Part shown: positions 21,499-30,068 of the stretch, piece after piece
Layout of the letters: every line of letters starts with the position of its first letter
How positions within the stretch are numbered: position 1 is the stretch's first letter
Assembly: GCF_024741815.1 (NCBI RefSeq)
Contig: NZ_CP102951.1
Location: forward strand, 558,001-622,000
DNA length: 64,000 bases
From: Pseudomonas sp. LS1212
Lineage (GTDB): Bacteria > Pseudomonadota > Gammaproteobacteria > Pseudomonadales > Pseudomonadaceae
Reading direction: 5' to 3'
Position numbers and translations under genes: made by a program
Notes under the pieces: model-generated
What the model was told of the DNA's origin: nothing
What the model saw: only the letters and a program-made list of their open reading frames with translations
Database searches by the model: none

Positions 21499-21623
21499 TT
21501 ATTCCTGGGATTCGGGGACTTTGAAAACATGGCGCAGGTAGGCGACGAAATTCGGGTCTTGGCGGCTTCGTCGGAGATCTTGGCAACGGGCGTACCGTTG
21601 CAGTCGGTCATTTTGCCAGCCTT
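21499..21623 (-). pseudogene. pncB: 3' remnant of pncB (nicotinate phosphoribosyltransferase), frameshifted
   Basis: Reading the minus strand just ahead of nadE, one frame gives KAGKMTDCNGTPVAKISDEA followed by AK and, after a shift, the adjacent frame gives QDPNFVAYLRHVFKVPESQE and a stop at 21499. This matches the very C-terminus of PncB as I recall it (KMT...GxPVAKISD...FxAYLxxVF). The shift fits a short deletion between two GACC copies. Everything upstream of the first Lys is gone; an in-frame stop is found at 21624. Only about 40 of roughly 400 residues survive, so the gene is dead at this site. Confidence 0.6.
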
Positions 21624-22015
21624 TTATCCGTCGCGTGGGTTCCGGGGCCGAGTAAATCGGTAGCAGGCTCTTTGCCCCGGCACTTTCGCATTAAACGGCT
21701 AGCCTGTAGTTGTGCGCGTTGTAGCAATCGCGCACCGACATTGTGCAGTTCGGTTACGCATGCTGTTACATCAGGGTTGCACGTAAACAAATTCGAGGGT
21801 TGCAATGATGGCGTCCGCGGGTTGCTCATTTTTTATTTTTCGGTGCTACCAGTCTCGTTCCAGACGGTTGCACGTCCTGTAAAAAAGGGGCCAAAAAACT
21901 CTAATAACAAACTCATAGAGAGTTTTTCCAGAATAGAAAACCGATGGCACGCGCCTTGCTCGGATCAAGTGCTGAAGTTGTAGTGCCAACCAAAAAAAAT
22001 TCAGGAGCACCACTC
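21624..22015 (+). promoter_or_regulatory. Upstream region of ABC transporter: NtrC-like site (21731-21747) and sigma-54 promoter (21945-21960)
   Basis: TGGCAC-GCGCC-TTGCT at 21945-21960 has GG (21946-21947) and GC (21958-21959) separated by ten bases, a perfect -24/-12 element. Transcription should start near 21971, 45 bases before the substrate-binding-protein ATG. CGCACC-GACAT-TGTGCA at 21731-21747 matches the NtrC enhancer at 10 of 12 positions, about 230 bases upstream. I see no gene in this ~390-base stretch. Confidence 0.55.
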
Positions 22016-23152
22016 ATGTCGCAGACGTTTTACAGGAAAGGTTTTCTGGCGCTGGCCGTAGCTACGGCGATGGGCGTTACTTCGTTTGTTCAGGCCGACG
22101 TCAAGATCGGTGTGGCAGGGCCTATGACGGGTCCAAGTGCATCTTTTGGCGAGCAGTACATGAAGGGGGCACAAGCAGCGGCTGATGCGATCAACGCGGC
22201 AGGTGGCATCAACGGCGAGAAGCTGGTGCTGGTCAAGGGCGACGATGCATGCGAGCCGAAACAGGCCGTTGCCGTGGCCAACCGTCTGGCCGATCAGGAC
22301 AAGGTGATCGGCGTGGTCGGTCACTTCTGCTCGTCCTCGACCATCCCGGCTTCCGAGGTTTATGACGAAGCCGGCATCATTACCATTACACCTGGCTCCA
22401 CCAACCCGAAAGTCACCGAACGCGGTTTGAACGCCATGTTCCGTATGTGCGGGCGTGACGACCAGCAAGGTATCGTGGCCGGCGACTACATCGTCGACGT
22501 GCTCAAAGGCAAGAAAGTCGCTGTCCTTCACGACAAGGACACTTATGGCCAAGGCCTGGCTGACGCCACCAAGGCGCAGTTGGAGAAGCGTGGCTTGAAG
22601 CCAGTGCTGTATGAGGGCCTGACCCGGGGCGAGAAAGACTTCAGCGCCGTGGTGACCAAGATCCGTGGCACCGGTGCCGATATTGTCTACTTCGGCGGTT
22701 TGCACCCTGAAGCAGGTCCGCTGGTGCGTCAGTTGCGCGAGCAGGGCCTGAAGGATGTAGTCTTCATGTCCGATGACGGCATCGTGACCGATGAAATGGT
22801 GACCACCGCCGGTGGCGCGCAGTACGTCGATGGTGTCTACATGACCTTTGGTGCTGACCCACGCCTGCTACCGGACAGCAAGGCGGTGGTGGATGCCTTC
22901 CGCAAGGCAGGCACCGAGCCTGAAGGCTACACCCTCTACGCTTACGCCTCCGTCCAGACCCTGGCGGCCGGTTTCAACGGCGCCAAGTCCAACAAGGGCG
23001 AAGACGCCGCCAAATGGCTCAAGGCCAATTCGGTGAAAACCGTTATGGGCGAGAAGGCCTGGGACAGCAAGGGCGACCTGAAAGTCTCCGACTATGTGGT
23101 CTACCAGTGGGACAAGGACGGCAAATACCACCAGCTGGAAAAACAAAAGTGA
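22016..23152 (+). CDS. Branched-chain amino acid-type ABC transporter, periplasmic binding protein
   Basis: 378 residues from ATG 22016, with AGGAG at 22003-22007; the open frame extends upstream to 21944 but that lies over the sigma-54 element. A Sec signal peptide (cleavage after VTSFVQA) precedes a leucine/isoleucine/valine-binding-protein fold starting DVKIGVAGPMTGPSASFGEQ, with VVGHFCSSSTIPASEVY in the ligand-cleft region. It captures an amino acid or related compound in the periplasm and presents it to the two permeases downstream. Position after azu-nadE matches the second HAAT-family system of P. aeruginosa rather than its BraC, so the actual substrate is uncertain. A GC-rich hairpin follows it before the permease genes. 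Confidence 0.9.
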   Translation: MSQTFYRKGFLALAVATAMGVTSFVQADVKIGVAGPMTGPSASFGEQYMKGAQAAADAINAAGGINGEKLVLVKGDDACEPKQAVAVANRLADQDKVIGVVGHFCSSSTIPASEVYDEAGIITITPGSTNPKVTERGLNAMFRMCGRDDQQGIVAGDYIVDVLKGKKVAVLHDKDTYGQGLADATKAQLEKRGLKPVLYEGLTRGEKDFSAVVTKIRGTGADIVYFGGLHPEAGPLVRQLREQGLKDVVFMSDDGIVTDEMVTTAGGAQYVDGVYMTFGADPRLLPDSKAVVDAFRKAGTEPEGYTLYAYASVQTLAAGFNGAKSNKGEDAAKWLKANSVKTVMGEKAWDSKGDLKVSDYVVYQWDKDGKYHQLEKQK

Positions 23153-23171
23153 CATGAGTGTTCACTTGGCT

Positions 23172-23187
23172 GGCGCCCTTGGGCGCC
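23172..23187 (+). terminator. GC-rich hairpin between binding-protein and permease genes
   Basis: GGCGCCC-TT-GGGCGCC with no T-run, 20 bases after the binding-protein stop. This kind of intercistronic hairpin usually protects or attenuates, so that the binding protein is made in excess over the membrane subunits. Confidence 0.4.
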
Positions 23188-23315
23188 GGCCAGGCGAGCT
23201 TTGTGATCTGTGCCGTACCTGTCTTTTCTCGTAGATGTGCACAACCCTGCGCTGCGATAGCCACAAGCTCAACGTAGTCAGCGCTTGTGCAATCTCAAGT
23301 ATGTGAGATTGCGTT

Positions 23316-24230
23316 ATGGATGGTATTTTCCTGCAGCAAATGATCAATGGGCTGACCCTCGGGGCTGTCTATGGTCTGATCGCCATCGGCTACACAATGG
23401 TCTACGGCATCATCGGCATGATTAACTTCGCCCACGGCGAGGTTTATATGATCTCTGCTTACCTCGCAGCGATCAGTCTGGCTCTGCTGGCCTACTTCGG
23501 TCTTGAATCCTTCCCTTTACTGATTCTCGGCACGCTGATCTTCACCATTGTGGTGACGGCCGTTTATGGCTGGACCATCGAGCGCATAGCCTATAAGCCG
23601 CTGCGCAACTCCACACGGCTGGCGCCGCTGATCAGCGCCATCGGCATTTCCCTGATCCTGCAGAACTATGCACAGATCAGCCAGGGCGCACGGCAGCAGG
23701 GTGTTCCAACACTGCTCGAAGGTGCCTTGCGGATGGAAGTGGGCAATGGCTTCGTCCAGATCACCTACACCAAGATCTTCATTCTGGTGGCGGCGTTTGT
23801 CGGGATGGCCTTGCTGACCTACATCATCAAGTTTACCAAGCTGGGGCGCATGTGCCGGGCAACGCAGCAAGACCGCAAGATGGCCTCGATCCTGGGGATC
23901 AACACCGATCGGGTGATTTCCTACGTGTTTATCATAGGCGCGGCCATGGCAGCGCTGGCGGGCGTGTTGATCACCATGAACTATGGCACGTTCGACTTCT
24001 ACGCCGGCTTCGTCATCGGTATCAAGGCCTTCACCGCTGCGGTACTGGGGGGCATCGGTTCGCTACCGGGTGCCATGCTCGGCGGGATCATCCTCGGCAT
24101 TGCCGAATCGCAGTTCTCGGGGCTGGTCAACTCTGACTACAAAGACGTGTTCAGTTTCTCGCTGCTGGTGCTGATCCTGATCTTCCGTCCTCAAGGCCTG
24201 CTGGGTCGCCCTCTCGTGGCGAAGGTGTAA
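23316..24230 (+). CDS. livH: Branched-chain amino acid-type ABC transporter permease (LivH family)
   Basis: 304 residues, eight or so hydrophobic segments. It starts MDGIFLQQMINGLTLGAVYG, the usual start of LivH/BraD proteins, and contains GYTMVYGIIGMINFAHGEVYM and the C-terminal AAVLGGIGSLPGAMLGG typical of the ATPase-contact region of this family. It forms the inner-membrane channel together with the next gene. It is separated from the binding-protein gene by about 160 bases with a hairpin, and from livM by two bases, so livHMGF are tightly coupled. The symbol reflects family, not proven substrate. Confidence 0.92.
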   Translation: MDGIFLQQMINGLTLGAVYGLIAIGYTMVYGIIGMINFAHGEVYMISAYLAAISLALLAYFGLESFPLLILGTLIFTIVVTAVYGWTIERIAYKPLRNSTRLAPLISAIGISLILQNYAQISQGARQQGVPTLLEGALRMEVGNGFVQITYTKIFILVAAFVGMALLTYIIKFTKLGRMCRATQQDRKMASILGINTDRVISYVFIIGAAMAALAGVLITMNYGTFDFYAGFVIGIKAFTAAVLGGIGSLPGAMLGGIILGIAESQFSGLVNSDYKDVFSFSLLVLILIFRPQGLLGRPLVAKV

Positions 24231-24232
24231 GT

Positions 24233-25516
24233 ATGTCTGCTGCCAATTACAACACTATCGATATCAAGAAAAGCGTCGTCGATGCCATTCTTGCCGGTTT
24301 GATCTCGCTGATTGTATTCGGTCCGATCGTCGGCGTGGTGCTCGAAGGCTATAGCTTCAACATGGAGCCGGTACGGGTCGCCTGGCTGGTCGGCATCGTC
24401 ATGGTAGGGCGTTTTGTACTGAGCCTGTTCCTGCAGACCCCCAAGGGCCTGAGCATCCTCGAAGGGTTCGAGAGTACCGGCTCTGGCGTGCATGTGCTGG
24501 CGCCGGATTACAAATCGCGGCTGCTCTGGATCGTCCCGCTGGTGATCGCAATCGCGATTATCTTCCCGTTCTTCGCCAACAAATACGTACTGACCGTGGT
24601 GATCCTCGGGCTGATCTATGTACTGCTGGGGCTGGGGTTGAACATCGTGGTCGGCCTGGCAGGCTTGCTCGACCTGGGTTATGTCGCGTTCTACGCCATT
24701 GGCGCCTACGGCATGGCGCTGGGCTATCACTACCTGGGGCTGGGGTTCTGGACCGTGTTGCCGCTGGCAGCGGTCGCTGCGGGGCTGGCGGGGGGGTTAT
24801 TGGGCTTTCCCGTGTTACGAATGCATGGGGATTATCTGGCGATCGTGACCCTGGGCTTCGGAGAAATCATCCGGTTGATATTGAACAACTGGCTTTCGTT
24901 CACCGGCGGCCCCAATGGCATGCCAGTGCCGTCGCCAACGTTCATGGGCCTGGAGTTCGGGCGCAGGGCGAAGGAGGGCGGGGTGCCGTTTCACGAGTTC
25001 TTCGGTCTGGACTACAACCCGAACGTGAAATTCCTGTTCATCTATATCGTGCTGTTTCTGGTTGTCCTGGCGGTGCTTTACATCAAGCACCGGCTGACCC
25101 GCATGCCAGTCGGTCGGGCCTGGGAAGCCCTGCGCGAAGACGAGATCGCCTGCCGCTCCATGGGTTTGAACCATGTACTGGTCAAGCTTTCGGCGTTCAC
25201 CATCGGTGCTTCCACCGCAGGGCTGGCCGGCGTGTTCTTCGCCAGCTACCAGGGCTTCGTCAACCCGTCCTCGTTCACCTTCTTCGAGTCAGCCTTGATT
25301 CTGGCCATCGTGGTGCTCGGTGGCATGGGCTCGACGATTGGCGTGGTCATCGCGGCTTTCGTGCTGACCGTGGCCCCGGAACTGCTGCGCGAATTCTCGG
25401 AGTACCGCGTGCTGCTGTTCGGCGTACTGATGGTGTTGATGATGATCTGGCGGCCACGAGGCTTGATCCGTATCAGCCGTACCGGTGTGAGCCCGCGTAA
25501 AGGAGTGGCGCCATGA
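24233..25516 (+). CDS. livM: Branched-chain amino acid-type ABC transporter permease (LivM family)
   Basis: 427 residues; partner of LivH in the membrane. An N-terminal extension of about 90 residues with two extra hydrophobic segments precedes the conserved core (LGLGLNIVVGLAGLLDLGYV, then LVLRMHGDYLAIVTLGFGEI-type sequence with GGPNGM). The C-terminal EALREDEIACRSMG motif and GGMGSTIGVVIAAFVL loop are the expected contact elements. The gene overlaps livG by four bases (ATGA), indicating translational coupling. Confidence 0.92.
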   Translation: MSAANYNTIDIKKSVVDAILAGLISLIVFGPIVGVVLEGYSFNMEPVRVAWLVGIVMVGRFVLSLFLQTPKGLSILEGFESTGSGVHVLAPDYKSRLLWIVPLVIAIAIIFPFFANKYVLTVVILGLIYVLLGLGLNIVVGLAGLLDLGYVAFYAIGAYGMALGYHYLGLGFWTVLPLAAVAAGLAGGLLGFPVLRMHGDYLAIVTLGFGEIIRLILNNWLSFTGGPNGMPVPSPTFMGLEFGRRAKEGGVPFHEFFGLDYNPNVKFLFIYIVLFLVVLAVLYIKHRLTRMPVGRAWEALREDEIACRSMGLNHVLVKLSAFTIGASTAGLAGVFFASYQGFVNPSSFTFFESALILAIVVLGGMGSTIGVVIAAFVLTVAPELLREFSEYRVLLFGVLMVLMMIWRPRGLIRISRTGVSPRKGVAP

Positions 25517-26384
25517 GCGACGAAATCGTTCTCTCGGTAAAGAACCTGATGATGCACTTTGGCGGGATCAAGGCCCTCAGTGACGTCAGCCTCGAGGTCA
25601 AGCGCAATTCGATCTTTGCCCTGATCGGGCCGAACGGCGCCGGCAAGACCACGGTGTTCAACTGCCTGACCGGTTTCTACAAAGCCACGGGCGGGCATAT
25701 CGAGCTCAACATACGCGGTACCAGCACCAACGTGATCAAGACGCTTGGCGAGCCCTTGCGCGCTACCGACTTCATCTCGCCCAGACAGTTTTGCAGTCGC
25801 CTGTTCTACAAGATGTTTGGCGGTACCCATCTGATCAACCGGGCCGGGTTGGCGCGCACCTTCCAGAACATTCGCCTGTTCAGGGAGATGTCGGTCATCG
25901 AGAACCTGCTGGTGGCCCAGCACATGTGGGTCAATCGCAATCTGGTCTCGGGCATTCTCAATACCAGGAGTTACCGCAAGGCCGAAAGCGATGCGCTGGA
26001 CCATGCCTTCTATTGGCTGGAAGTGGTGGATCTGGTGGATTGCGCCAACCGGCTGGCCGGTGAGCTTTCCTACGGCCAGCAACGCCGCCTGGAGATCGCC
26101 CGGGCCATGTGCACCCGGCCCAAGATCATCTGCCTTGACGAACCGGCAGCGGGCCTCAACCCGCAGGAAACCGCAGCGCTGAGCGCGATGATCCGCCACT
26201 TGCGCGACGACCATGACATTACCGTGGTCTTGATCGAACACGACATGGGCATGGTGATGAGTATTTCCGATCATATCGTGGTGCTGGACCACGGCAACGT
26301 GATCGCCGAGGGCGGGCCGGAGCAGATCCGTCACGACCCGAAAGTGATCGCCGCCTACCTGGGTGCTGATGAAGAGGAGTTGGT

Positions 26385-26388
<4 letters not shown>
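25513..26388 (+). CDS. livG: Branched-chain amino acid-type ABC transporter ATPase (LivG family)
   Basis: 291 residues. Walker A GPNGAGKTT, signature LSYGQQRRLEIARAM, Walker B IICLDEPAAGLNPQE and switch His in VLIEHDMGMVM are all intact. It powers the LivH/LivM channel as one half of the nucleotide-binding dimer. It carries the insert (TSTNVIKTLGEPLRATDFIS and onwards) between Walker A and the Q-loop segment RTFQNIRLFREM that is normal for LivG-type subunits. It overlaps livF by four bases. Confidence 0.95.
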
Positions 26389-27101
<713 letters not shown>

Positions 27102-27120
27102 CCGTTGTTCGCATTATGAA

Positions 27121-27156
27121 AACGCCCCGGTGGATAAAACCGGGGCGTTTTTTTTC
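27121..27156 (+). terminator. Strong intrinsic terminator of the ABC transporter operon
   Basis: AACGCCCCGG (27121-27130), nine-base loop, CCGGGGCGTT (27140-27149), then a run of T. A perfect 10-bp GC-rich stem with U-tract. Confidence 0.92.
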
Positions 27157-27652
27157 ATTCACAGCTTTGTGGACAACCGATTTGGCAAGCTCCGGAACCG
27201 CGACATAAAGCCGCTTCAACGGGTTGTTTTGTCATGGTTTTGACTTGTCCACGGTTGCTGTGGAGGCGGCTGTGGGTAACATGGGAGCATGTGGCTGCAG
27301 GCCTTGTATTTCGTGGCTTTCAGAGGTGTGATTAGATTTTGATCAGTGCTCTTTTGCAGATTGGTGATTGTATTTGTCAACCCTTTTATCCACTGGGGGA
27401 CCGCTCTGAAACAGCACTCTGCAACCTGTGGATAACTCTGTGGGCAAGCGTTGGAAAGACGGGTGCAGGCGGCGTCGTTACTGGCCTGCCGCCATCGTCT
27501 CGGGTGCCACCCGGTTGCACCGATCGGCACCCGGCCCATGGGCAAGGCCTGCGGTCAAGAAAAAAACTTTCGATCCGGCTGCAGGCCTTGTGGATAGCGG
27601 CCCAGGCGCATACGTACTTGCCCCCAAAGTCTGTGGAAGGGATTGTGGATAA
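27129..27652. other. Cluster of DnaA-box sequences in a gene-free region
   Basis: About 640 bases without a convincing gene (27157-27814). Perfect DnaA boxes (TGTGGATAA, i.e. TTATCCACA on the other strand) occur at 27427-27435 and 27644-27652. One-mismatch copies occur at 27129-27137, 27168-27176, 27271-27279, 27386-27394 and 27589-27597; two-mismatch copies occur at 27245-27253 and 27439-27447. All but those at 27245 and 27386 point the same way. Two perfect 9-mers in about 500 bases is far above chance. No dnaA, parAB, rep or phage gene lies nearby, so a DnaA-titrating or DnaA-reactivating locus (like datA or DARS of E. coli) is one reading, and an old plasmid/phage origin another. Confidence 0.5.
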
Positions 27653-27817
27653 GGTGCGTAGAAGGTTGCGCGGCCCTTGTGAATCAAGGTGTTGAGGCTG
27701 GTGGTTGTTTTTTGTACAGCGCCAATGGCTGCTTGCTGGCGCCCCGCAGGCCGGGCATGCTTGGGCAATACCTGTAAGCCAGGCTTGCCTGTGCGCAAGT
27801 CAACCAAGGAGAACATG

Positions 27818-28576
27818 ATGACTTCCACCGTATTCATCACCGGGGCGACTTCCGGCTTCGGCGAAGCCTGCGCCCGCCGTTTTGCACAGGCCGGCTGGTC
27901 GCTGGTGCTGACAGGACGTCGCGAAGAGCGTTTGAATGCCTTGTGTGCCGAGTTGTCGAAAGAGACCCTGGTTCACGGCCTGGTGCTGGACGTGCGGGAT
28001 CGCAAGGCCATGGAGCAAGCAATCGCCGGCCTGCCCCCCGAGTTCGACAAGCTCACGGGCCTGATCAACAACGCCGGCCTGGCGCTCGGCGCCGACCCCG
28101 CGCCCAAGTGCGACCTGGACGACTGGGACACCATGGTCGACACCAATATCAAGGGCCTGATGTACAGCACCCGCTTGTTGCTGCCTCGGCTTATCGCCCA
28201 TGGACGCGGTGCCAGCATCCTCAACGTAGGGTCCGTGGCAGGCGACTATCCCTACCCTGGCAGCCATGTGTATGGCGGCACCAAGGCGTTCGTCAAACAG
28301 TTCTCGTTGAGCCTGCGCTGTGACTTGCAAGGCACCGGCGTGCGGGTGACCAACATAGAGCCAGGGCTGTGCGAGAGCGAGTTCTCACTGGTGCGCTTTG
28401 GCGGTGACCAGGCCCGCTACGATGCGACCTATGCCGGCGCCGAACCCTTGCAGCCGCAGGATATTGCCGAGACGATCTTCTGGGTGCTGAACCAGCCGCC
28501 ACACGTCAACATCAATAGCCTGGAGTTGATGCCTGTCAGCCAAGCCTGGAGTGGGTTCTCCATCCACCGGAAGTGA
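27818..28576 (+). CDS. Short-chain dehydrogenase/reductase (SDR), YdfG-like
   Basis: 252 residues. Two adjacent ATGs exist (27815, 27818); AAGGAG at 27806-27811 is best spaced for 27818. It has a Rossmann fold with cofactor motif TGATSGFG, R-rich NADP-preferring segment (GRREERL), INNAGLALG, the catalytic Ser in LNVGSVAGDYPYPG and Tyr-Lys in HVYGGTKAFV (YxxxK). It resembles E. coli YdfG, an NADP-dependent dehydrogenase of serine/3-hydroxy acids, including its C-terminal VNINSLELMPVSQAW. The substrate is not certain. It stands alone, with the DnaA-box-rich region upstream and a hairpin downstream. Confidence 0.9.
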   Translation: MTSTVFITGATSGFGEACARRFAQAGWSLVLTGRREERLNALCAELSKETLVHGLVLDVRDRKAMEQAIAGLPPEFDKLTGLINNAGLALGADPAPKCDLDDWDTMVDTNIKGLMYSTRLLLPRLIAHGRGASILNVGSVAGDYPYPGSHVYGGTKAFVKQFSLSLRCDLQGTGVRVTNIEPGLCESEFSLVRFGGDQARYDATYAGAEPLQPQDIAETIFWVLNQPPHVNINSLELMPVSQAWSGFSIHRK

Positions 28577-28580
28577 TGGC

Positions 28581-28614
28581 GGCCGCTACGCACCAGCTCT
28601 GGCGCGTAGCGGCC
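28581..28614. terminator. Hairpin between convergent SDR and epimerase genes
   Basis: GGCCGCTACGC (28581-28591) and GCGTAGCGGCC (28604-28614), a perfect 11-bp stem with a 12-base loop, between two convergent stops. There is no clear U-tract on either strand, so likely a bidirectional hairpin terminator. Confidence 0.55.
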
Positions 28615-28624
28615 GTAAAAACGA

Positions 28625-29740
28625 CTAAAGCGCGGCTTCGAGGCCTATGTAACAAGTCGCCAGATGATAAGGCGTGGTCGACGGCATGTCGCTGCGGCTG
28701 ACCGCGCCCTTGGCATCCAGACACTCATACCAGCCGCCACCGTGCAGGAAGTGCTGCTGCAGGGTACGCAGTTGTTGCAGCACCTGGCCCTGGCTATCGG
28801 CGCGCAACGTCAAGGCACGCAGGTATTCGGCCTGGGCCCAGATTCGCTGAGTGGCATTGCGGACGGTGCCATCGCTGTCGAGCATGGCCAATACCCGGTG
28901 ATTGTCGACGCCGCATTGCTCGGCATAGGTGAAAGCCCGGCTCAGTGACTGGTGCAGTGCGCTGCCCTTGAGCAAGTCGGACGATTCGAGCAAATAGAAC
29001 CATTCGAATTGATGACCTGGCTCGAACCAGTTATCCACAGCCCCTCGAGGTTTCTCCAGCATCACCCCATGCTCGGGGTCGATGAAGCGAGCCTGCATGG
29101 CGCTGGCCAACGCTTGCAGGGCTGCTTCGACCCGGGCGTCTTCGCGCACGGCCAACGTCGCCAGAAAAGCTTCGGCCAGGTGCATCAGCGGGTTCTGCAG
29201 CGGTCCACTGTCCAGGCTCGACCAATCCTGCGCCAGGCTGGCTTCGTAGAGCCCGTCGTTGCTGGAGAAACGCTCGGCTACCACGCTGAGCGCGGCATTG
29301 TGCACCGATTCGGCCAGCGGCTCGCGAACCTTCGCCCAGTAATGTGCGCAGGCGAAGATGATGAACGCGTGGGTGTAGAGATCCTTGCGCCGGTCCAGCG
29401 GTTTGCCCTGGGCATCGATGCTGTAGAACCAGCCGCCATGCTCGGCATCGTGAAAGTGCCGTTGCAACGAGCGGAACAGGGCCGCGGCATGTTCCCGAGC
29501 GCCGGGTTGTTCGAACCGGCTGGAAAACAGATACAGCTGGCGGGCGCAGGCCATGGCCCGATAGCGCTGGGGCGGCAGCGGGCAATGCCCGGGGTCGAGG
29601 GCCTCGAAGGGCAACGCCAGTTCCGCGTTCCAGCCCGGGCCTTGCCAGAGTGGCACGATCGTCTGCGAGAAGTGCTGCTGTACGGCCGTGAACACGGCGG
29701 TCAATTCAGGCTGGTTGGCGGAGCTGGAAACGTCGGGCAT
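28625..29740 (-). CDS. AGE-family sugar epimerase/isomerase
   Basis: 371 residues from ATG 29740. An (alpha/alpha)6-barrel of the N-acylglucosamine 2-epimerase superfamily, which also holds mannose/sulfoquinovose isomerase YihS. Recognisable segments are RAMACARQLYLFS, HHGGWFYSID-type sequence (DAEHGGWFYSIDAQG), the His in LYTHAFIIFACAHYW, PLMHLAEAFLA, and FEPGHQFEWFYLL whose His is one of the catalytic pair in the family. It interconverts aldoses/ketoses or epimerises at C2 in the cytoplasm; the sugar is unknown. Single gene, convergent with the SDR gene. Confidence 0.87.
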   Translation of the reverse strand: MPDVSSSANQPELTAVFTAVQQHFSQTIVPLWQGPGWNAELALPFEALDPGHCPLPPQRYRAMACARQLYLFSSRFEQPGAREHAAALFRSLQRHFHDAEHGGWFYSIDAQGKPLDRRKDLYTHAFIIFACAHYWAKVREPLAESVHNAALSVVAERFSSNDGLYEASLAQDWSSLDSGPLQNPLMHLAEAFLATLAVREDARVEAALQALASAMQARFIDPEHGVMLEKPRGAVDNWFEPGHQFEWFYLLESSDLLKGSALHQSLSRAFTYAEQCGVDNHRVLAMLDSDGTVRNATQRIWAQAEYLRALTLRADSQGQVLQQLRTLQQHFLHGGGWYECLDAKGAVSRSDMPSTTPYHLATCYIGLEAAL

Positions 29741-29821
29741 TGGCAAGTGTCGTCACGGCTGGGGCGTTTGTGCGACATGGTAGCAGGGATCGGGTTTAGT
29801 GAATGCGAGTGCTGCGCACTC

Positions 29822-29846
29822 GATCGCGGGCAAGCCCGCTCCCACA
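29822..29846. repeat. Single REP unit
   Basis: GATCGCGGGCAAGCCCGCTC then CCACA, a lone REP copy. It lies about 30 bases from the break point of the ferritin-like remnant at 29875-29937. Confidence 0.75.
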
Positions 29847-29874
29847 ATCTATGGTCACCCCCGTTTCTGCAATA

Positions 29875-29937
29875 CTGTACATGGATGCGGGCACGTTCGC
29901 GCAGGGTTTTCACGTCCGACAGTTGTACATTGCTCAT
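29875..29937 (-). pseudogene. 5' stub of a ferritin-like protein gene
   Basis: On the minus strand a good ribosome site (CAGGAG) precedes ATG 29937 and encodes MSNVQLSDVKTLRERARIHV, which I recall as the N-terminus of Pseudomonas bacterioferritin/Dps-like ferritin proteins (SDVKTLRERARxHxE). After about 21 residues the similarity ends and the frame runs through non-coding sequence toward a REP unit. It appears to be a stub left after deletion of the rest of the gene. Family assignment is from memory of a short peptide and needs a search. Confidence 0.4.
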
Positions 29938-30068
29938 CACAATCTCCTGGCTGTTACGGTTGGCCTTCATGAACCCATATAGCTTTGAACCCCGAACGGG
30001 GACAGGAGTTCGCCAGCCGCCGCAAGCTTGTACGCGGGCCCGCCGACCACTAGTGTTCAGGGACTTGC

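Noticed and set aside
27438..27660. Short open frames in the DnaA-box region as genes
   Set aside because: They lack ribosome sites, overlap on both strands and show no protein-like composition.
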